From assembly GCF_006717075.1 (NCBI RefSeq), contig NZ_VFQC01000001.1, positions 744,001 through 808,000 on the forward strand: a stretch of DNA of 64,000 nucleotides, in the 5' to 3' direction. Source of the stretch: Haloactinospora alba. GTDB lineage: Bacteria; Actinomycetota; Actinomycetes; Streptosporangiales; Streptosporangiaceae. Below the pieces are notes generated by a model, which saw only the letters and a program-made list of their open reading frames with translations, ran no database searches and was not told the DNA's origin. Below are positions 36,552 to 46,466 of the stretch, one piece after another. A program made the position numbers and the translations under genes. The stretch's first letter is position 1, and the number at the start of each line of letters is the position of its first letter.

Positions 36552-38312
36552 ATGACTGAGCAAATGACCGGAGCCCAGTCGCTGGTCAAGTCGCTGGAGT
36601 ACGCCGGCGCCGACACGGTTTTCGGAATCCCCGGCGGGGCCATCCTCCCCGCCTACGATCCGCTTTTCGACTCCGGCAGCGTGCGCCACGTACTCATGCG
36701 GCACGAGCAGGGCGCCGGTCATGCGGCTGAGGGCTACGCCTACTCGACCGGTCGCCCCGGCGTCTGCATAGCCACGAGCGGTCCGGGAGCCACCAACCTG
36801 GTCACCCCCATCGCGGACGCCCACATGGACTCGGTGCCGATGGTGGTGATCACCGGCCAGCAGGCGACCCCGCTCATCGGCACGGACGCGTTCCAGGAAG
36901 CCGACATCTGCGGCATCACGATGCCCGTGACCAAGCACAACTATCTGGTCACCGAGGCCGCGGACATTCCGAGCACCATCGCCGAGGCGTTCCACATCGC
37001 CTCCACCGGCCGCCCCGGGCCCGTTCTGGTGGACATCGCCAAGGACGCGCTGCAGGCGCAGACGACGTTCTCCTGGCCGCAGCGCCTGGACCTGCCCGGG
37101 TACCGGCCGGTGACGAAGCCGCACGGCAAACAGGTCCGTGAGGCCGCCCGGCTGATCGCCGAAGCCCGCCGGCCGGTGATCTACGCGGGAGGCGGGGTGC
37201 TGCGTTCGGGAGCCTCCCAGGAGCTGCGGGTGCTCGCCGAACTCACCGGCCTGCCCGTGGTCACGACCCTGATGGCGCGGGGCGTCTTCCCGGACAGCCA
37301 TCCCCAGCACCTGGGTATGCCGGGCATGCACGGGACGGTTGCCGCGGTGGGCTCCCTGCAGAAGGCCGACCTCGTCGTCGCTCTCGGTGCCCGGTTCGAC
37401 GACCGGGTCACCGGCAGGCTGGACAGCTTCGCTCCCGACGCCAAGGTCGTCCACGCCGACATCGACCCCGCCGAGATCTCCAAGAACCGGCACGCCGACA
37501 TCCCGATCGTGGGGGACTGCCGCGAGGTCCTCGCCGACCTGGTGGTCGCCGTCCGCAACGACCAGTCCAACGGGCGCCACGGCGACTACGCCGCATGGTG
37601 GGCCCAGCTCGACCGGTTGCGCGAGGTCTACCCGCTGGGCTACGAGGAGCCCGGCGAGGACCAGGTCGCGCCCCAGCACGTCATCAAACGGCTGGGAGAG
37701 ATCGCGGGCTCCGACGCCGTCTACGTGGCCGGCGTCGGCCAGCACCAGATGTGGGCCTCGCAGTTCATCGGCTACGAACACCCCGGCACGTTCGTGAACT
37801 CCGGTGGTCTGGGCAGCATGGGCTTCTCCGTGCCCGCCGCGCTGGGCGTCAAGGCGGGCTCTCCCGACAGGGCCGTGTGGGCGGTGGACGGCGACGGGTG
37901 CTTCCAGATGACCAACCAGGAGCTGGCGACCTGCGCCGTGGAGAACATCCCGATCAAGGTCGCGGTCATCAACAACGGCAACCTCGGCATGGTCCGCCAG
38001 TGGCAGACCCTCTACTACGACGGGCGTTACTCGAACACGGACCTGCAGACCGCCCCGCAGGACGAGAAGGTCCGGGTCCCCGACTTCGTGCGGCTCGCGG
38101 AGGCCCACGGCTGTGTGGGGCTGCGGTGCGAACGCGCCGAGGACATCGACGCCACGATCGAGAAGGCCATGGCGATCGACGACGCTCCCGTCGTGGTGGA
38201 CTTCTCGGTCAGTCACGACGCGATGGTGTGGCCGATGGTCGGCCCAGGGATCAGCAACGACAACATCCAGTACGCGCGCGACATGGCGCCCGAATGGGAC
38301 AGTGAGGACTAG
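36552..38312 (+). CDS. ilvB: acetolactate synthase large subunit
   Basis: A 586-residue ThDP enzyme that condenses pyruvate to acetolactate or acetohydroxybutyrate, the first common step of Val, Leu and Ile synthesis. The ThDP Glu lies in [14 protein letters not shown], the FAD region in [13 protein letters not shown], and the ThDP/Mg motif in [18 protein letters not shown] through [17 protein letters not shown] precedes the ATG. It is first in the ilvB-ilvN-ilvC set and lies behind the attenuator. Confidence 0.97.
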   Translation: MTEQMTGAQSLVKSLEYAGADTVFGIPGGAILPAYDPLFDSGSVRHVLMRHEQGAGHAAEGYAYSTGRPGVCIATSGPGATNLVTPIADAHMDSVPMVVITGQQATPLIGTDAFQEADICGITMPVTKHNYLVTEAADIPSTIAEAFHIASTGRPGPVLVDIAKDALQAQTTFSWPQRLDLPGYRPVTKPHGKQVREAARLIAEARRPVIYAGGGVLRSGASQELRVLAELTGLPVVTTLMARGVFPDSHPQHLGMPGMHGTVAAVGSLQKADLVVALGARFDDRVTGRLDSFAPDAKVVHADIDPAEISKNRHADIPIVGDCREVLADLVVAVRNDQSNGRHGDYAAWWAQLDRLREVYPLGYEEPGEDQVAPQHVIKRLGEIAGSDAVYVAGVGQHQMWASQFIGYEHPGTFVNSGGLGSMGFSVPAALGVKAGSPDRAVWAVDGDGCFQMTNQELATCAVENIPIKVAVINNGNLGMVRQWQTLYYDGRYSNTDLQTAPQDEKVRVPDFVRLAEAHGCVGLRCERAEDIDATIEKAMAIDDAPVVVDFSVSHDAMVWPMVGPGISNDNIQYARDMAPEWDSED

Positions 38313-38325
38313 AAGGGCGACGACC

Positions 38326-38850
38326 ATGAGCCAGCACACGCTTTCCGTCCTCGTGGAGGACACGCCGGGTATCCTCACCAGGGCATCGGCGTTGTTCTCC
38401 CGGCGCGGATTCAATATCGACTCCCTCAGTGTCAGCACCACGGAATACGAGGGCGTCTCCCGGATGACGATCGTGGTCAACTGCGACCGCCACCCCTTGG
38501 AGCAGGTGACCAAACAGCTCAACAAGCTGGTGAACGTCATCAAGATCGTTGAGATGGACAACGACGCCTCGGTGCGCAGGGAGCTCCTGCTCGCCAAGGT
38601 GAAGGCCGAGGCGAGTAACCGCGCGGCCGTGGTCCAGACGGCCGAGCTGTTCCGGGCCAACGTCGTCGACGTCAACCCGGAGGTGGTCGTCCTCGAAGCG
38701 ACCGGAACGCCGGAGAAGCTCGACGCGTTGATCCGGAACCTGGAACCGTTCGGGATCAAGGAGCTCGTCAAGTCCGGACTGGTCGCCGTGGGACGCGGTC
38801 CGCGGTCGATCGCCGACCGCTCACTGCGGCCCGTCGAACGGACCGCCTGA
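38326..38850 (+). CDS. ilvN: acetolactate synthase small (regulatory) subunit
   Basis: A 174-residue regulatory subunit (also called IlvH) with an N-terminal ACT domain (HTLSVLVEDTPGILTRASALF, RRGFNIDSLSV) that binds valine for feedback control, and a C-terminal domain (FRANVVDVNPEVVVLEATG) that activates IlvB. AAGGGCGACG precedes the ATG, 13 bp after the ilvB stop. Confidence 0.96.
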   Translation: MSQHTLSVLVEDTPGILTRASALFSRRGFNIDSLSVSTTEYEGVSRMTIVVNCDRHPLEQVTKQLNKLVNVIKIVEMDNDASVRRELLLAKVKAEASNRAAVVQTAELFRANVVDVNPEVVVLEATGTPEKLDALIRNLEPFGIKELVKSGLVAVGRGPRSIADRSLRPVERTA

Positions 38851-38906
38851 GGCCGCGGCGCGGGCAGGAGAGCAGCCACACGACCGCGCACCACACGACA
38901 CGACTC

Positions 38907-38930
38907 GCCGGCCCGGAAGGCCGGGCCGGC
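38907..38930 (+). terminator. hairpin between ilvN and ilvC
   Basis: GCCGGCCCGG and CCGGGCCGGC form a perfect 10-bp stem with an AAGG loop. There is no T-tract. It may lower read-through into ilvC or mark an RNA-processing site. Confidence 0.5.
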
Positions 38931-38962
38931 CCGACACACTCACGAGCAAGGAGTAGGCCGAC

Positions 38963-39958
38963 GTGGCAGCAGAGATGTACTACGACGACTCAGCCGACCT
39001 GAGTGTCATCCAGGGGCGGACCGTCGCCGTGATCGGTTACGGAAGCCAGGGGCACGCGCACGCTCTTTCCCTGCGGGACTCGGGCGTGGACGTGCGGATC
39101 GGGCTCGCCGAGGGTTCCAAGAGCCGCGCGACGGCCGAGGAGCTCGGGCTGCGTGTCGTCACTCCGGCCCAGGCGGCCCAGGAGGCCGACCTGATCCAGA
39201 TACTGGTTCCGGACCACATCCACCGTGACCTGTACACCGCCGAGATCGAGCCCCACCTCAAGCCGGGGGACGCCCTCTTCTTCGGCCACGGGTTCAGCAT
39301 CCGCTACGGCCTGGTCACACCGCCGGCCGACGTCGACGTCGCCATGGTGGCCCCGAAGGGCCCCGGCCACCTGGTCCGCCGCCAGTTCGAGGAGGGGCGC
39401 GGGGTCCCGGTACTCGTCGCGGTGGAGCAGGACGCCTCCGGAAACGGCTGGGACCTCGCGATGTCCTACGCCAAGGGCATCGGCGGCACCCGTGCCGGAG
39501 CGCTGAAGACCACCTTCACCGAGGAGACCGAAACCGACCTGTTCGGGGAGCAGGCCGTCCTGTGCGGTGGCCTCTCCGAACTCATCAAGGCCGGGTTCAG
39601 CACCCTCACCGAGGCCGGCTACCAGCCGGAGGTCGCCTACTTCGAGTGCCTGCACGAGGTCAAGCTCATCGTTGACCTCATGTACGAGGGCGGCATCTCC
39701 AAGATGAACTGGTCCGTGTCCGACAACGCCGAGTACGGCGGTTACACGCGGGGGCCGCGGGTCATCACCGACGAGGTGCGCGACCGCATGCGCCAGATCC
39801 TCTCCGAGGTGCAGGACGGCAGCTACGCGCGCGAGCTCGTCGAGGAGTTCGACGCCGGCCGGCCCAACTTCCTCAAACGCCGCGAGGCGGAGCAGGAGGA
39901 ACCGATCGAGAAGGTGGGCGCGGAGCTCCGCCCCCTGATGAGCTGGCTGCAGGGCTGA
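38963..39958 (+). CDS. ilvC: ketol-acid reductoisomerase, class I
   Basis: A 331-residue enzyme that isomerises and reduces acetolactate with NADPH and Mg. The nucleotide loop [45 protein letters not shown] and YECLHE-type metal ligands ([18 protein letters not shown]) are complete; length fits class I. AAGGAG lies before the GTG. It follows ilvN by 112 bp containing a hairpin. Confidence 0.97.
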   Translation: MAAEMYYDDSADLSVIQGRTVAVIGYGSQGHAHALSLRDSGVDVRIGLAEGSKSRATAEELGLRVVTPAQAAQEADLIQILVPDHIHRDLYTAEIEPHLKPGDALFFGHGFSIRYGLVTPPADVDVAMVAPKGPGHLVRRQFEEGRGVPVLVAVEQDASGNGWDLAMSYAKGIGGTRAGALKTTFTEETETDLFGEQAVLCGGLSELIKAGFSTLTEAGYQPEVAYFECLHEVKLIVDLMYEGGISKMNWSVSDNAEYGGYTRGPRVITDEVRDRMRQILSEVQDGSYARELVEEFDAGRPNFLKRREAEQEEPIEKVGAELRPLMSWLQG

Positions 39959-39967
39959 GTCGTTCCT

Positions 39968-40003
39968 CCCGTCCGGGCGGTGGGTGCCCACCGCCCGGAC
40001 GGG
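39968..40003 (+). terminator. terminator after ilvC
   Basis: A 17-bp perfect inverted repeat (CCCGTCCGGGCGGTGGG and its complement) separated by only TG, so four or more loop bases come from opening the tip. No T-tract follows, as is common for GC-rich actinomycetes. Confidence 0.8.
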
Positions 40004-40244
40004 CACTCCCTGCCCGGGACCGGCTACTCCGGTCCGGGCGCACCACACCGCTCACCGTTCCTTGCGATATCCGCTCTCACCAGGGAATTCGTGTCGCTCC
40101 GTCCGGAAAACCGGCCCCCTTGGCCCTAGGGCTTCCCCCTGGAGCAGTAGACTTTTATTGGCCCTGCGGCCCGCCTTGCAAGGTACGGAGATGCCGACGC
40201 CGCAACCGGTGCGGCCACATCGCAACCTACATAAGGAACAAGCT

Positions 40245-41831
40245 GTGTCCAAGCCCTCCGTTCTCGTAGCGGAAGAACTCTCGCCCGCCGGAATCGCACT
40301 GTTGGAGGAGGACTTCGACGTCCACCGCGCCGACGGTGCCGACCGCTCGCAGTTGCTGCCCGCCCTCGCGGACGTCGACGCCGTGGTCGTGCGTAGCGCG
40401 ACCACCATCGACGCCGAGGCGCTGGACGCCGCCCCCAACCTGAAGGTGGTGGCCCGCGCCGGAGTGGGACTGGATAACGTCGACGTCGACGCCGCGACCA
40501 AGGCCGGTGTGCTGGTGGTCAACGCCCCCACGTCGAACATCATCAGCGCCGCTGAACAGGCGGTCAACCTGATGCTGGCCACCTCCCGCAACACGGCTCC
40601 GGCGCACAACGCCCTGGTCAACGGGGAGTGGAAACGCTCCAAGTACACCGGGGTCGAGCTGTACGACAAGACCGTGGGGATCGTCGGTCTGGGGCGTATC
40701 GGCGCGCTCGTCGCGCAGCGACTCTCGGCGTTCGGTACGAAACTCATCGCCTACGACCCGTTCGTGCAACCGGTTCGCGCCGCCCAGATGGGCGTGGAGC
40801 TGGTGAGCCTGGACGAGGTGATGGAGCGCAGCGACTTCATCACCGTCCACTTGCCGAAGAACAAGGACACGATCGGCCTGATCAGTGACGACGCCTTCAG
40901 CAAGGCCAAACCGAACCTGCGTATCATCAACGCCGCGCGCGGGGGGATCCTGGACGAGGACGCCCTGTACCGCGCGTTGAAGGAGGGGAAGGTCGCGGGC
41001 GCCGGTATCGACGTCTGGACCAACGAGCCCTGCACCGACAGTCCGCTGTTCGAGTTCGAGAGCGTCGTGGTCGCCCCGCACCTGGGTGCCAGCACCGAGG
41101 AGGCCCAGGAGAAGGCCGGAACGCAGGTGGCACGGTCGGTGAAACTCGCCCTGTCCGGTGAGTTCGTGCCCGACGCCGTCAACGTGCAGGGCGGCGCGGT
41201 CGCCGAGGAGGTCAAACCGGCACTGCCGCTCACCGAGAAGCTCGGCCGGATCTTCACCTCGCTCGCGGGGGGTGCCGCCAGCAAGATCGACATCGAGGTG
41301 CGCGGCGAACTCGCGGCCCACGACGTCAAGGTGATGGAGCTGGCCGCCCTCAAGGGTGTCTTCGGTGGCGTCGTCGAGGAGGCGGTGACCTTCGTCAACG
41401 CCCCGCTGCTGGCCAAGGAGCTGGGAGTCGAGGTCAGTCTGGTCACCAGCGACGACAACAGTGACTGGCGCAACCTCGTCTGCGTCAGGGGCATCCTGTC
41501 GGACGGCCGGAAGGTGTCGGTCTCGGGCACGCTCTCCGGCCCGCGGAACATCGAGAAACTCGTCGAGCTCAACGGCTACACCATGGAGATCTCGCTGAGC
41601 GAGCACATGGTGTTCTTCGCCTACAACGACCGGCCCGGCATCGTCGGCAAGGTCGGCGCCGTCCTCGGCGAGACCGGTGTGAACATCGCGGGCATGCAGG
41701 TGAGCCGGGACACGGAAGGCGGGAAGGCGCTCATCACGCTCACCGTGGACTCCGCTATCCCGGACAACACGCTGAACCAGATCTCGACAGAGATCAGCGC
41801 GGCGACGACGCGCCAGGTACAGCTGTACTGA
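40245..41831 (+). CDS. serA: D-3-phosphoglycerate dehydrogenase
   Basis: A 528-residue enzyme for the first step of serine synthesis. Present are the catalytic core RAGVGLDNVD, the NAD loop VGIVGLGRIGALVA, NAARGGILDE, APHLGASTEEAQEKAG with the active His, an intervening ASB domain (KIDIEVRGELA onward) and a C-terminal ACT domain (FAYNDRPGIVGKVGAVLGE). This is the long mycobacterial-type form, usually inhibited by serine. AAGGAA lies seven bases before the GTG. TAGACT at 40148-40153 is a likely -10 box. Confidence 0.96.
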   Translation: MSKPSVLVAEELSPAGIALLEEDFDVHRADGADRSQLLPALADVDAVVVRSATTIDAEALDAAPNLKVVARAGVGLDNVDVDAATKAGVLVVNAPTSNIISAAEQAVNLMLATSRNTAPAHNALVNGEWKRSKYTGVELYDKTVGIVGLGRIGALVAQRLSAFGTKLIAYDPFVQPVRAAQMGVELVSLDEVMERSDFITVHLPKNKDTIGLISDDAFSKAKPNLRIINAARGGILDEDALYRALKEGKVAGAGIDVWTNEPCTDSPLFEFESVVVAPHLGASTEEAQEKAGTQVARSVKLALSGEFVPDAVNVQGGAVAEEVKPALPLTEKLGRIFTSLAGGAASKIDIEVRGELAAHDVKVMELAALKGVFGGVVEEAVTFVNAPLLAKELGVEVSLVTSDDNSDWRNLVCVRGILSDGRKVSVSGTLSGPRNIEKLVELNGYTMEISLSEHMVFFAYNDRPGIVGKVGAVLGETGVNIAGMQVSRDTEGGKALITLTVDSAIPDNTLNQISTEISAATTRQVQLY

Positions 41832-41847
41832 GTCCCGCCGCTGTGAC

Positions 41848-41887
41848 GTGAACACGGGGCCGCCGACCGGCGGCCCCGTACGTTCAC
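41848..41887 (+). terminator. terminator after serA
   Basis: GTGAAC and GTTCAC enclose ACGGGGCCGCCG-AC-CGGCGGCCCCGT; together they form an 18-bp stem with a two-base bulge. It lies 16 bp after the serA stop. Confidence 0.8.
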
Positions 41888-42098
41888 GGGGGTGCCCAGT
41901 AGCACGATAGTTGGACATCCGATATCCTCTTCCCTCAGGGAATAAAGACGGGCGCACGAGCTGAGCGCGGTGCCACAGCCCCGCGCAGCCGAACTCCGCC
42001 GGAACCCGGCGCGAGCGACAGCCTTCCCGCAACGGCGATCCCCGGGGAACCAGCGCGCCCAGAAACATCCGCCCCACGCGCCCCGTGCGAGGATCGCC

Positions 42099-42203
42099 AT
42101 GTATGACACCACTCCCGCTCCCGCCGGTAACGACGACGACACGACCCAGGCCGTGCAGGTCGCCCTGGACCGCCGCGACAACGGCGGGCCCTCCGGCCGG
42201 TGA
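42099..42203 (+). CDS. small ORF upstream of leuB
   Basis: A 34-residue ORF (MYDTTPAPAGNDDDTT at its start, then QAVQVALDRRDNGG) with GAGGA about six bases before the ATG. It is acidic then basic, with no membrane segment, and does not carry a run of Leu codons as a leu leader would. It lies 63 bp before leuB in the same direction. It may be a genuine small protein; no family recognised. A TATCCT box at 41923-41928 could start its transcript. Confidence 0.4.
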   Translation: MYDTTPAPAGNDDDTTQAVQVALDRRDNGGPSGR

Positions 42204-42266
42204 GGCTCACGCACCTCACCACCGTTAACTCGTTCCCACCCTCGTGAAGTGGAGGATCGGCTTTCT

Positions 42267-43331
42267 ATGCCCACTCGCAGCGTCCCGTTGGCGGTGGTTC
42301 CCGGTGACGGGATCGGCCCCGAGGTTGTCACCGAAGGGGTGAAGGTCCTGTCGGCCGCGGCCGCGCGGCACGACGTCACCCTGGAGACCACCGAGTACGA
42401 CCTGGGAGCCGGCCGGTGGCACGCCACCGGCGAGACGCTCCCGGACACCGTGGCGGAGGAGCTCCGTGGCCACGAGGCCATCCTGCTCGGCGCGGTGGGG
42501 GACCCGTCAGTGCCGAGCGGGGTCCTGGAACGCGGGCTGCTGCTGCGGTTGCGCTTCGACTTCGCGCACTACGTCAACCTGCGGCCGGTCAAGCTGTATC
42601 CGGGGGTGCACACACCGCTGGCCGACGCCGCGCCCGACGACATCGACATGCTCGTGGTCCGGGAGGGTACCGAGGGGCCCTACGCCGGTATGGGCGGAGT
42701 GCTGCGGAAGGACACCCCGGGGGAGATCGCCACGCAGGACAGCGTCAACACCCGGTTCGGCGTGGAACGCGTGGTGCGCTACGCCTTCGCGAAGGCGCAG
42801 GCGCGCCCGGCCCGGCGTCTCACCCTGGTGCACAAGGACAACGTCCTCACCTACGCCGGGGAGCTGTGGCAGCGTGTGGTACGCGAGGTCGGCGCGCAGT
42901 ACCCGGACGTGGCCGTGGACTACTGCCACGTCGACGCGGCGACCATGTTCTTCGTCTCCCAGCCGGAGCGTTTCGACGTCGTCGTCACCGACAACCTGTT
43001 CGGCGACATCATCACCGACCTCGGCGCCGCCATCGCGGGCGGGATCGGGTTGGCCGCCAGCGGCAACATCAACCCGCAGCGCGAGTTCCCCAGCATGTTC
43101 GAACCGGTGCACGGTTCCGCCCCGGACATCGCGGGCCAAGGGGTGGCCGACCCGACCGCGACGGTCCTCTCCGGCGCGGCCATGCTCGAACACCTCGGTT
43201 TGGAGGCCGCGGCGCGCCAGGTGGAGGCTGCGGTGGCCGAGGACCTGCGTGCCCGCGCCGAGTCCGGAAGCCAACGCTCCACCGAACGCGTCGGTGACGA
43301 TCTCGCCAAGCGAGTAGTCGAGCAGGGCTGA
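42267..43331 (+). CDS. leuB: 3-isopropylmalate dehydrogenase
   Basis: A 354-residue NAD-dependent decarboxylating dehydrogenase of leucine synthesis. [52 protein letters not shown] and [24 protein letters not shown] are the family marks. The ATG at 42267 has GGAGG twelve bases upstream; a GTG six codons earlier (42249) is possible but would place the Shine-Dalgarno inside the gene. Followed by a terminator and ilvE. Confidence 0.95.
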   Translation: MPTRSVPLAVVPGDGIGPEVVTEGVKVLSAAAARHDVTLETTEYDLGAGRWHATGETLPDTVAEELRGHEAILLGAVGDPSVPSGVLERGLLLRLRFDFAHYVNLRPVKLYPGVHTPLADAAPDDIDMLVVREGTEGPYAGMGGVLRKDTPGEIATQDSVNTRFGVERVVRYAFAKAQARPARRLTLVHKDNVLTYAGELWQRVVREVGAQYPDVAVDYCHVDAATMFFVSQPERFDVVVTDNLFGDIITDLGAAIAGGIGLAASGNINPQREFPSMFEPVHGSAPDIAGQGVADPTATVLSGAAMLEHLGLEAAARQVEAAVAEDLRARAESGSQRSTERVGDDLAKRVVEQG

Positions 43332-43378
43332 GGAAACCGCCTCGGCCCTGCTCCCGTACAGGCGCGCCGAGGCGCAGC

Positions 43379-43423
43379 GACGACCACGGCCGCCTGTCCC
43401 ACGCAGGCGCACCCGTGGTCGTC
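43379..43423 (+). terminator. terminator after leuB
   Basis: GACGACCACGG (43379-43389) pairs with CCGTGGTCGTC (43413-43423); the inner GCCTG/CAGGC adds a second stem. No T-tract. Confidence 0.7.
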
Positions 43424-43563
43424 GGCCCCGCCCGTGGCCGCGGTTCCGTGTTCGTTCCCCGCTGCTTGGTGCGGCTATGGCTCCGGGTGCGTCGTTTCCG
43501 CCACACTAGGATTCAGGGTCGGCAGTGCGGCCGGCCTGACGTACCCGAGAGGACCTCTTACCC

Positions 43564-44682
43564 ATGAACAGCAGCACCACCAAAAGCGGGTTGACGTTCG
43601 ACATCCAGCCCTCGGACCAGCGGAGGACCCCGCAGGAACGAGCGGCCCTACTGGACAATCCCGGGTTCGGCAATGTGTTCACCGATCACATGGTCACCAT
43701 CCGTTACACGGAGGGCAAAGGCTGGTACGACGCGAGGGTGGAGCCCTACGCCCCGTTGTCGTTCGACCCGGCCTCGGCGAACCTGCACTACGCCCAGGAG
43801 ATCTTCGAAGGGCTGAAAGCGTACCGCCACCCGGACGGCACGATCGCCTGTTTCCGGCCGGAGGCCAACGCCGCGCGTATGAACCGCAGCGCACGGCGCA
43901 TGGCCATGCCCGAACTCGACGAGGAACTCTTCACCGGAGCGATCGAGGCACTGCTCGGCCAGGACGCGGACTGGGTGCCCTCCCAGGAGGACAGCAGCCT
44001 CTACCTGCGTCCGTTCATGTTCGCCACGGACGTGGGGCTGGGGGTCAACCACCCCTCCCGGAGCTACATGTTCGTGCTGATCGCCTCCCCGTCGGGACCG
44101 TACTTCTCGGGGGGAATCAAACCCGTCTCGGTGTGGCTCAGTGAGGATTACACGCGTGCCGCTCCCGGAGGGACCGGGGAGGCCAAGTTCGCCGGGAACT
44201 ACGCCGCAAGCTTCGTCGCCCAGGCCCAGGCCCTGGAACAGGGGTGCGACCAGGTCGTCTGGCTCGACGGGGTGGAACACCGCTGGGTCGAGGAGATGGG
44301 CGGCATGAACCTGTTCTTCGTGTTCGGTTCCGGGGACGGCGCGCGGCTGCGCACCCCGGCACTGACCGGGACACTGCTGCCCGGCGTCACCAGGGACTCA
44401 CTGCTCACGCTCGCGCCGGAGTTCGGGATCCCCGTGGAGGAGGGGCGGATCTCCACCGACGAGTGGCGCTCCGCGGCGGAAAGCGGCGAACTGACCGAGG
44501 TGTTCGCGTGTGGAACCGCCGCAGTGATCACCCCGGTGGGGTACGTGAAGAGCTCCCATGGCGAGTTCCGAATCGGTGACGGGACCCCCGGACCGGTCAC
44601 GATGCGGCTGCGGGAGGAACTGGTCGGTATCCAGTACGGCAGCCGACCGGACACGCACGGCTGGATCCGCGACATGGTGTGA
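43564..44682 (+). CDS. ilvE: branched-chain amino acid aminotransferase
   Basis: A 372-residue PLP fold-type IV enzyme for the last step of Val, Leu and Ile synthesis. LHYAQEIFEGLKAYR, FRPEANAARMNRSARRMAMP, the PLP lysine in GEAKFAGNYAAS, EEMGGMNLFFV and FACGTAAVITPVG are typical. GAGAGGA lies before the ATG; TAGGAT near 43507 is a probable -10 box. It ends this amino-acid block. Confidence 0.96.
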   Translation: MNSSTTKSGLTFDIQPSDQRRTPQERAALLDNPGFGNVFTDHMVTIRYTEGKGWYDARVEPYAPLSFDPASANLHYAQEIFEGLKAYRHPDGTIACFRPEANAARMNRSARRMAMPELDEELFTGAIEALLGQDADWVPSQEDSSLYLRPFMFATDVGLGVNHPSRSYMFVLIASPSGPYFSGGIKPVSVWLSEDYTRAAPGGTGEAKFAGNYAASFVAQAQALEQGCDQVVWLDGVEHRWVEEMGGMNLFFVFGSGDGARLRTPALTGTLLPGVTRDSLLTLAPEFGIPVEEGRISTDEWRSAAESGELTEVFACGTAAVITPVGYVKSSHGEFRIGDGTPGPVTMRLREELVGIQYGSRPDTHGWIRDMV

Positions 44683-44695
44683 CCGCGGTGTCGGC

Positions 44696-44730
44696 CCGGT
44701 GGCGGGTGGACCGGGTCTTCCCGCCACCGG
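44696..44730. terminator. terminator between ilvE and the convergent protease gene
   Basis: CCGGTGGCGGG (44696-44706) and CCCGCCACCGG (44720-44730) form a perfect 11-bp stem with a 13-base loop in the convergent intergenic region. Confidence 0.75.
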
Positions 44731-44837
44731 CACCGCCACGGAACGTTCCCCGGACGGACCGGAGCGGAGCCATCCGCACATCCCCGCGCGCCGCGGCGCG
44801 GCACGGGAGCGAGCGCGGGGCCGGTTCCGCGCTCCGC

Positions 44838-45791
44838 CTAGAGCGCCTGAGCCTCGCGGTAGAGCCGGCGTACCTCATCCCCGAGGAACGGGCCGTACTG
44901 GGTCGTGGGGTCGCTCGCGTACTTGAAACTGATGACCGAGGTGACGGTCCCGGTACCGGTTTCCGGGTCGAACCCGGACAGCCACGGGCCACCACTGGAC
45001 CCCTGGGTCATCTCGCAGTCCATACCGCTGGCGGTGGTGCCGTCCTGGTCCGGGCGGGTGTCGCCGGCGCAGTAGTGCAGGTAACGACCGGAGTACCCAT
45101 CCGTGGCCGGGTAGCCGAACGCGTACGTCGGGTCCCCCGGGCGCTGGCCGAAGGCGATCCGCTGCGCGCCCACCTCGTCCTGTACGTGGTTCCCGTCGTC
45201 GGTCCCGACGACGGCCAGACCGACGTCGAAGCTGTCGTCCTCCTGCTGGGACCACTGCCGAGGGACGAGCTTCTCCCGCGCCGAGTACCGGCCGTGCGGG
45301 CTGCTCCCGTCCTCGTAGCCGGGAACGAAGGTCCAGTTCTCGGCCCAGGCCCCGGTGCCGTCCTTCAGGCAGTGCCCCGCGGTGAGGACCGTGTCCCGGT
45401 TGTCGGCCCGCACGACCGAGCCGGAGCAGGTGAAGTCCCGACCGTCCATCGTCAGGTACACCTTCCCGGTCGTCTTCGTTACCTTTCCGCCGCGGTCCCA
45501 GCGTTCACCGGTGCTGTCGTCGCTCGCGGCGCTCTGCGGCGAGCGCTCGCCGCCGCTCCCGGAGGGGGAGTCCAGGACGCGCCCGAGCGGTGTGGCCGCC
45601 TCCATGCGTTCGGGACTCCAGTAGTCTGTCGCTCCCGCGCGCTGCTGGGCGGTGGAGGAGTCACGGGTGATGCCGCTGTCCTGGGTGCCGACGTCCGGAC
45701 TCCGGGAGGTCGCCTCGGCCGGGACGCCGGAGAGGAGGAGCGCGCCGCACGCGAGCGGGGCCAGGAGTTTTCTGGTGGCAGACGGTGTCAT
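44838..45791 (-). CDS. secreted trypsin-like serine protease (S1 family)
   Basis: A 317-residue exported protease. A signal peptide (KLLAPLACGALLLSGVPAEA, about 8-27) is followed by a pro-region and the catalytic fold: His in VLTAGHCLKD, Asp in DDSFDVGLAVVG and Ser in TQGSSGGPWL. Two Cys pairs (CSGS with GHC; CAGD with MDCEM) could form the usual disulfides. The ATG at 45791 is preferred because the signal peptide begins there; a GTG one codon upstream also exists. The palindrome CACACATAGTGTG (45807-45819) lies just upstream and may be a control site. Confidence 0.9.
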   Translation of the reverse strand: MTPSATRKLLAPLACGALLLSGVPAEATSRSPDVGTQDSGITRDSSTAQQRAGATDYWSPERMEAATPLGRVLDSPSGSGGERSPQSAASDDSTGERWDRGGKVTKTTGKVYLTMDGRDFTCSGSVVRADNRDTVLTAGHCLKDGTGAWAENWTFVPGYEDGSSPHGRYSAREKLVPRQWSQQEDDSFDVGLAVVGTDDGNHVQDEVGAQRIAFGQRPGDPTYAFGYPATDGYSGRYLHYCAGDTRPDQDGTTASGMDCEMTQGSSGGPWLSGFDPETGTGTVTSVISFKYASDPTTQYGPFLGDEVRRLYREAQAL

Positions 45792-45828
45792 GACACCCGA
45801 GCATGCCACACATAGTGTGATTATTTGG

Positions 45829-46307
45829 CTACTTACGGTTCGGGTGTCGTGTTGTCGCACCGGGACGTCGTCCGCACCGCCGCAGGTGCGAGCCCGCCGA
45901 GTAGCAGACGAGCGCGACGCCCGCGCCCCGGGTGGCTCCCGGGGAGAAGCAGCGCACCAGATCGTATCCGCTGACGGCGCCCGGGGAGGCGGCAGGCGCC
46001 GCCACCGCGAGGGCGACCACCGTCAGGAGGATCATCCCCCACCGGTCTTCCGGGGAGGCGGGGGAGTGGGGAACACGGTCGCGCGCGTGTGGTGGGAGAA
46101 GCGCGGAGAGCGGTGCCCGGAGGGCGAGTCGGAACACAGCAACGCACCGGCGCCGGAGGCGACGTCGCCCCCGAGCCTCCGCGGGCCGTGCGTGGTGGCA
46201 GCGAGGGACGCGGTGTGGAGGTAGTAGGGGAGGCCGGGCGCGACCGCTCCCGCCAGGAGCGCGCCCAGCGGCAGCACCGCTGCGGGGTGGCTCGCGGTGA
46301 ACGGCAT
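45829..46307 (-). pseudogene. decayed DUF4184 family membrane protein
   Basis: Two pieces of one protein lie in different minus-strand frames. The N-terminal piece (from the ATG at 46307) reads MPFTASHPAAVLPLGALLAG then AVAPGLPYYLHTAS, the usual DUF4184 opening; it runs into unrelated residues and stops at 46032. The C-terminal piece (about 46075-45829) reads WGMILLTVVALAVAAP, GYDLVRCFSPGATRGAG and YSAGSHLRR, the usual last helices and HLRR end. Normal members have about 230-280 residues, so roughly 300 bp of the middle is gone and the frame is broken. No replacement gene is seen in this interval. Confidence 0.65.
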
Positions 46308-46466
46308 GTCCCCCGGGACGGAACCACCGGGCCGTGACGTCGCCCACCGGCACGGTCGCGGGGAAGCGGCCGTGCCGGTGGGCCCCGACGGGAGATGGTT
46401 CGGCTGGGACCGGGAAACGCCGTGGTCCGGTGGGGCGGTGCGCTGTGCCCCCGCACCACCGGGAGG

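Noticed and set aside
36328-36552. A 74-codon frame covering the ilv leader
   Set aside because: It runs through the terminator and has no ribosome site; the 16-codon Leu-Ile-Leu-Val frame explains the region better.
46311-46466. Possible extra gene on either strand beside the DUF4184 remnant
   Set aside because: Frames here have no ribosome site, no motif and Arg/Pro/Gly-rich composition typical of GC-rich shadows.
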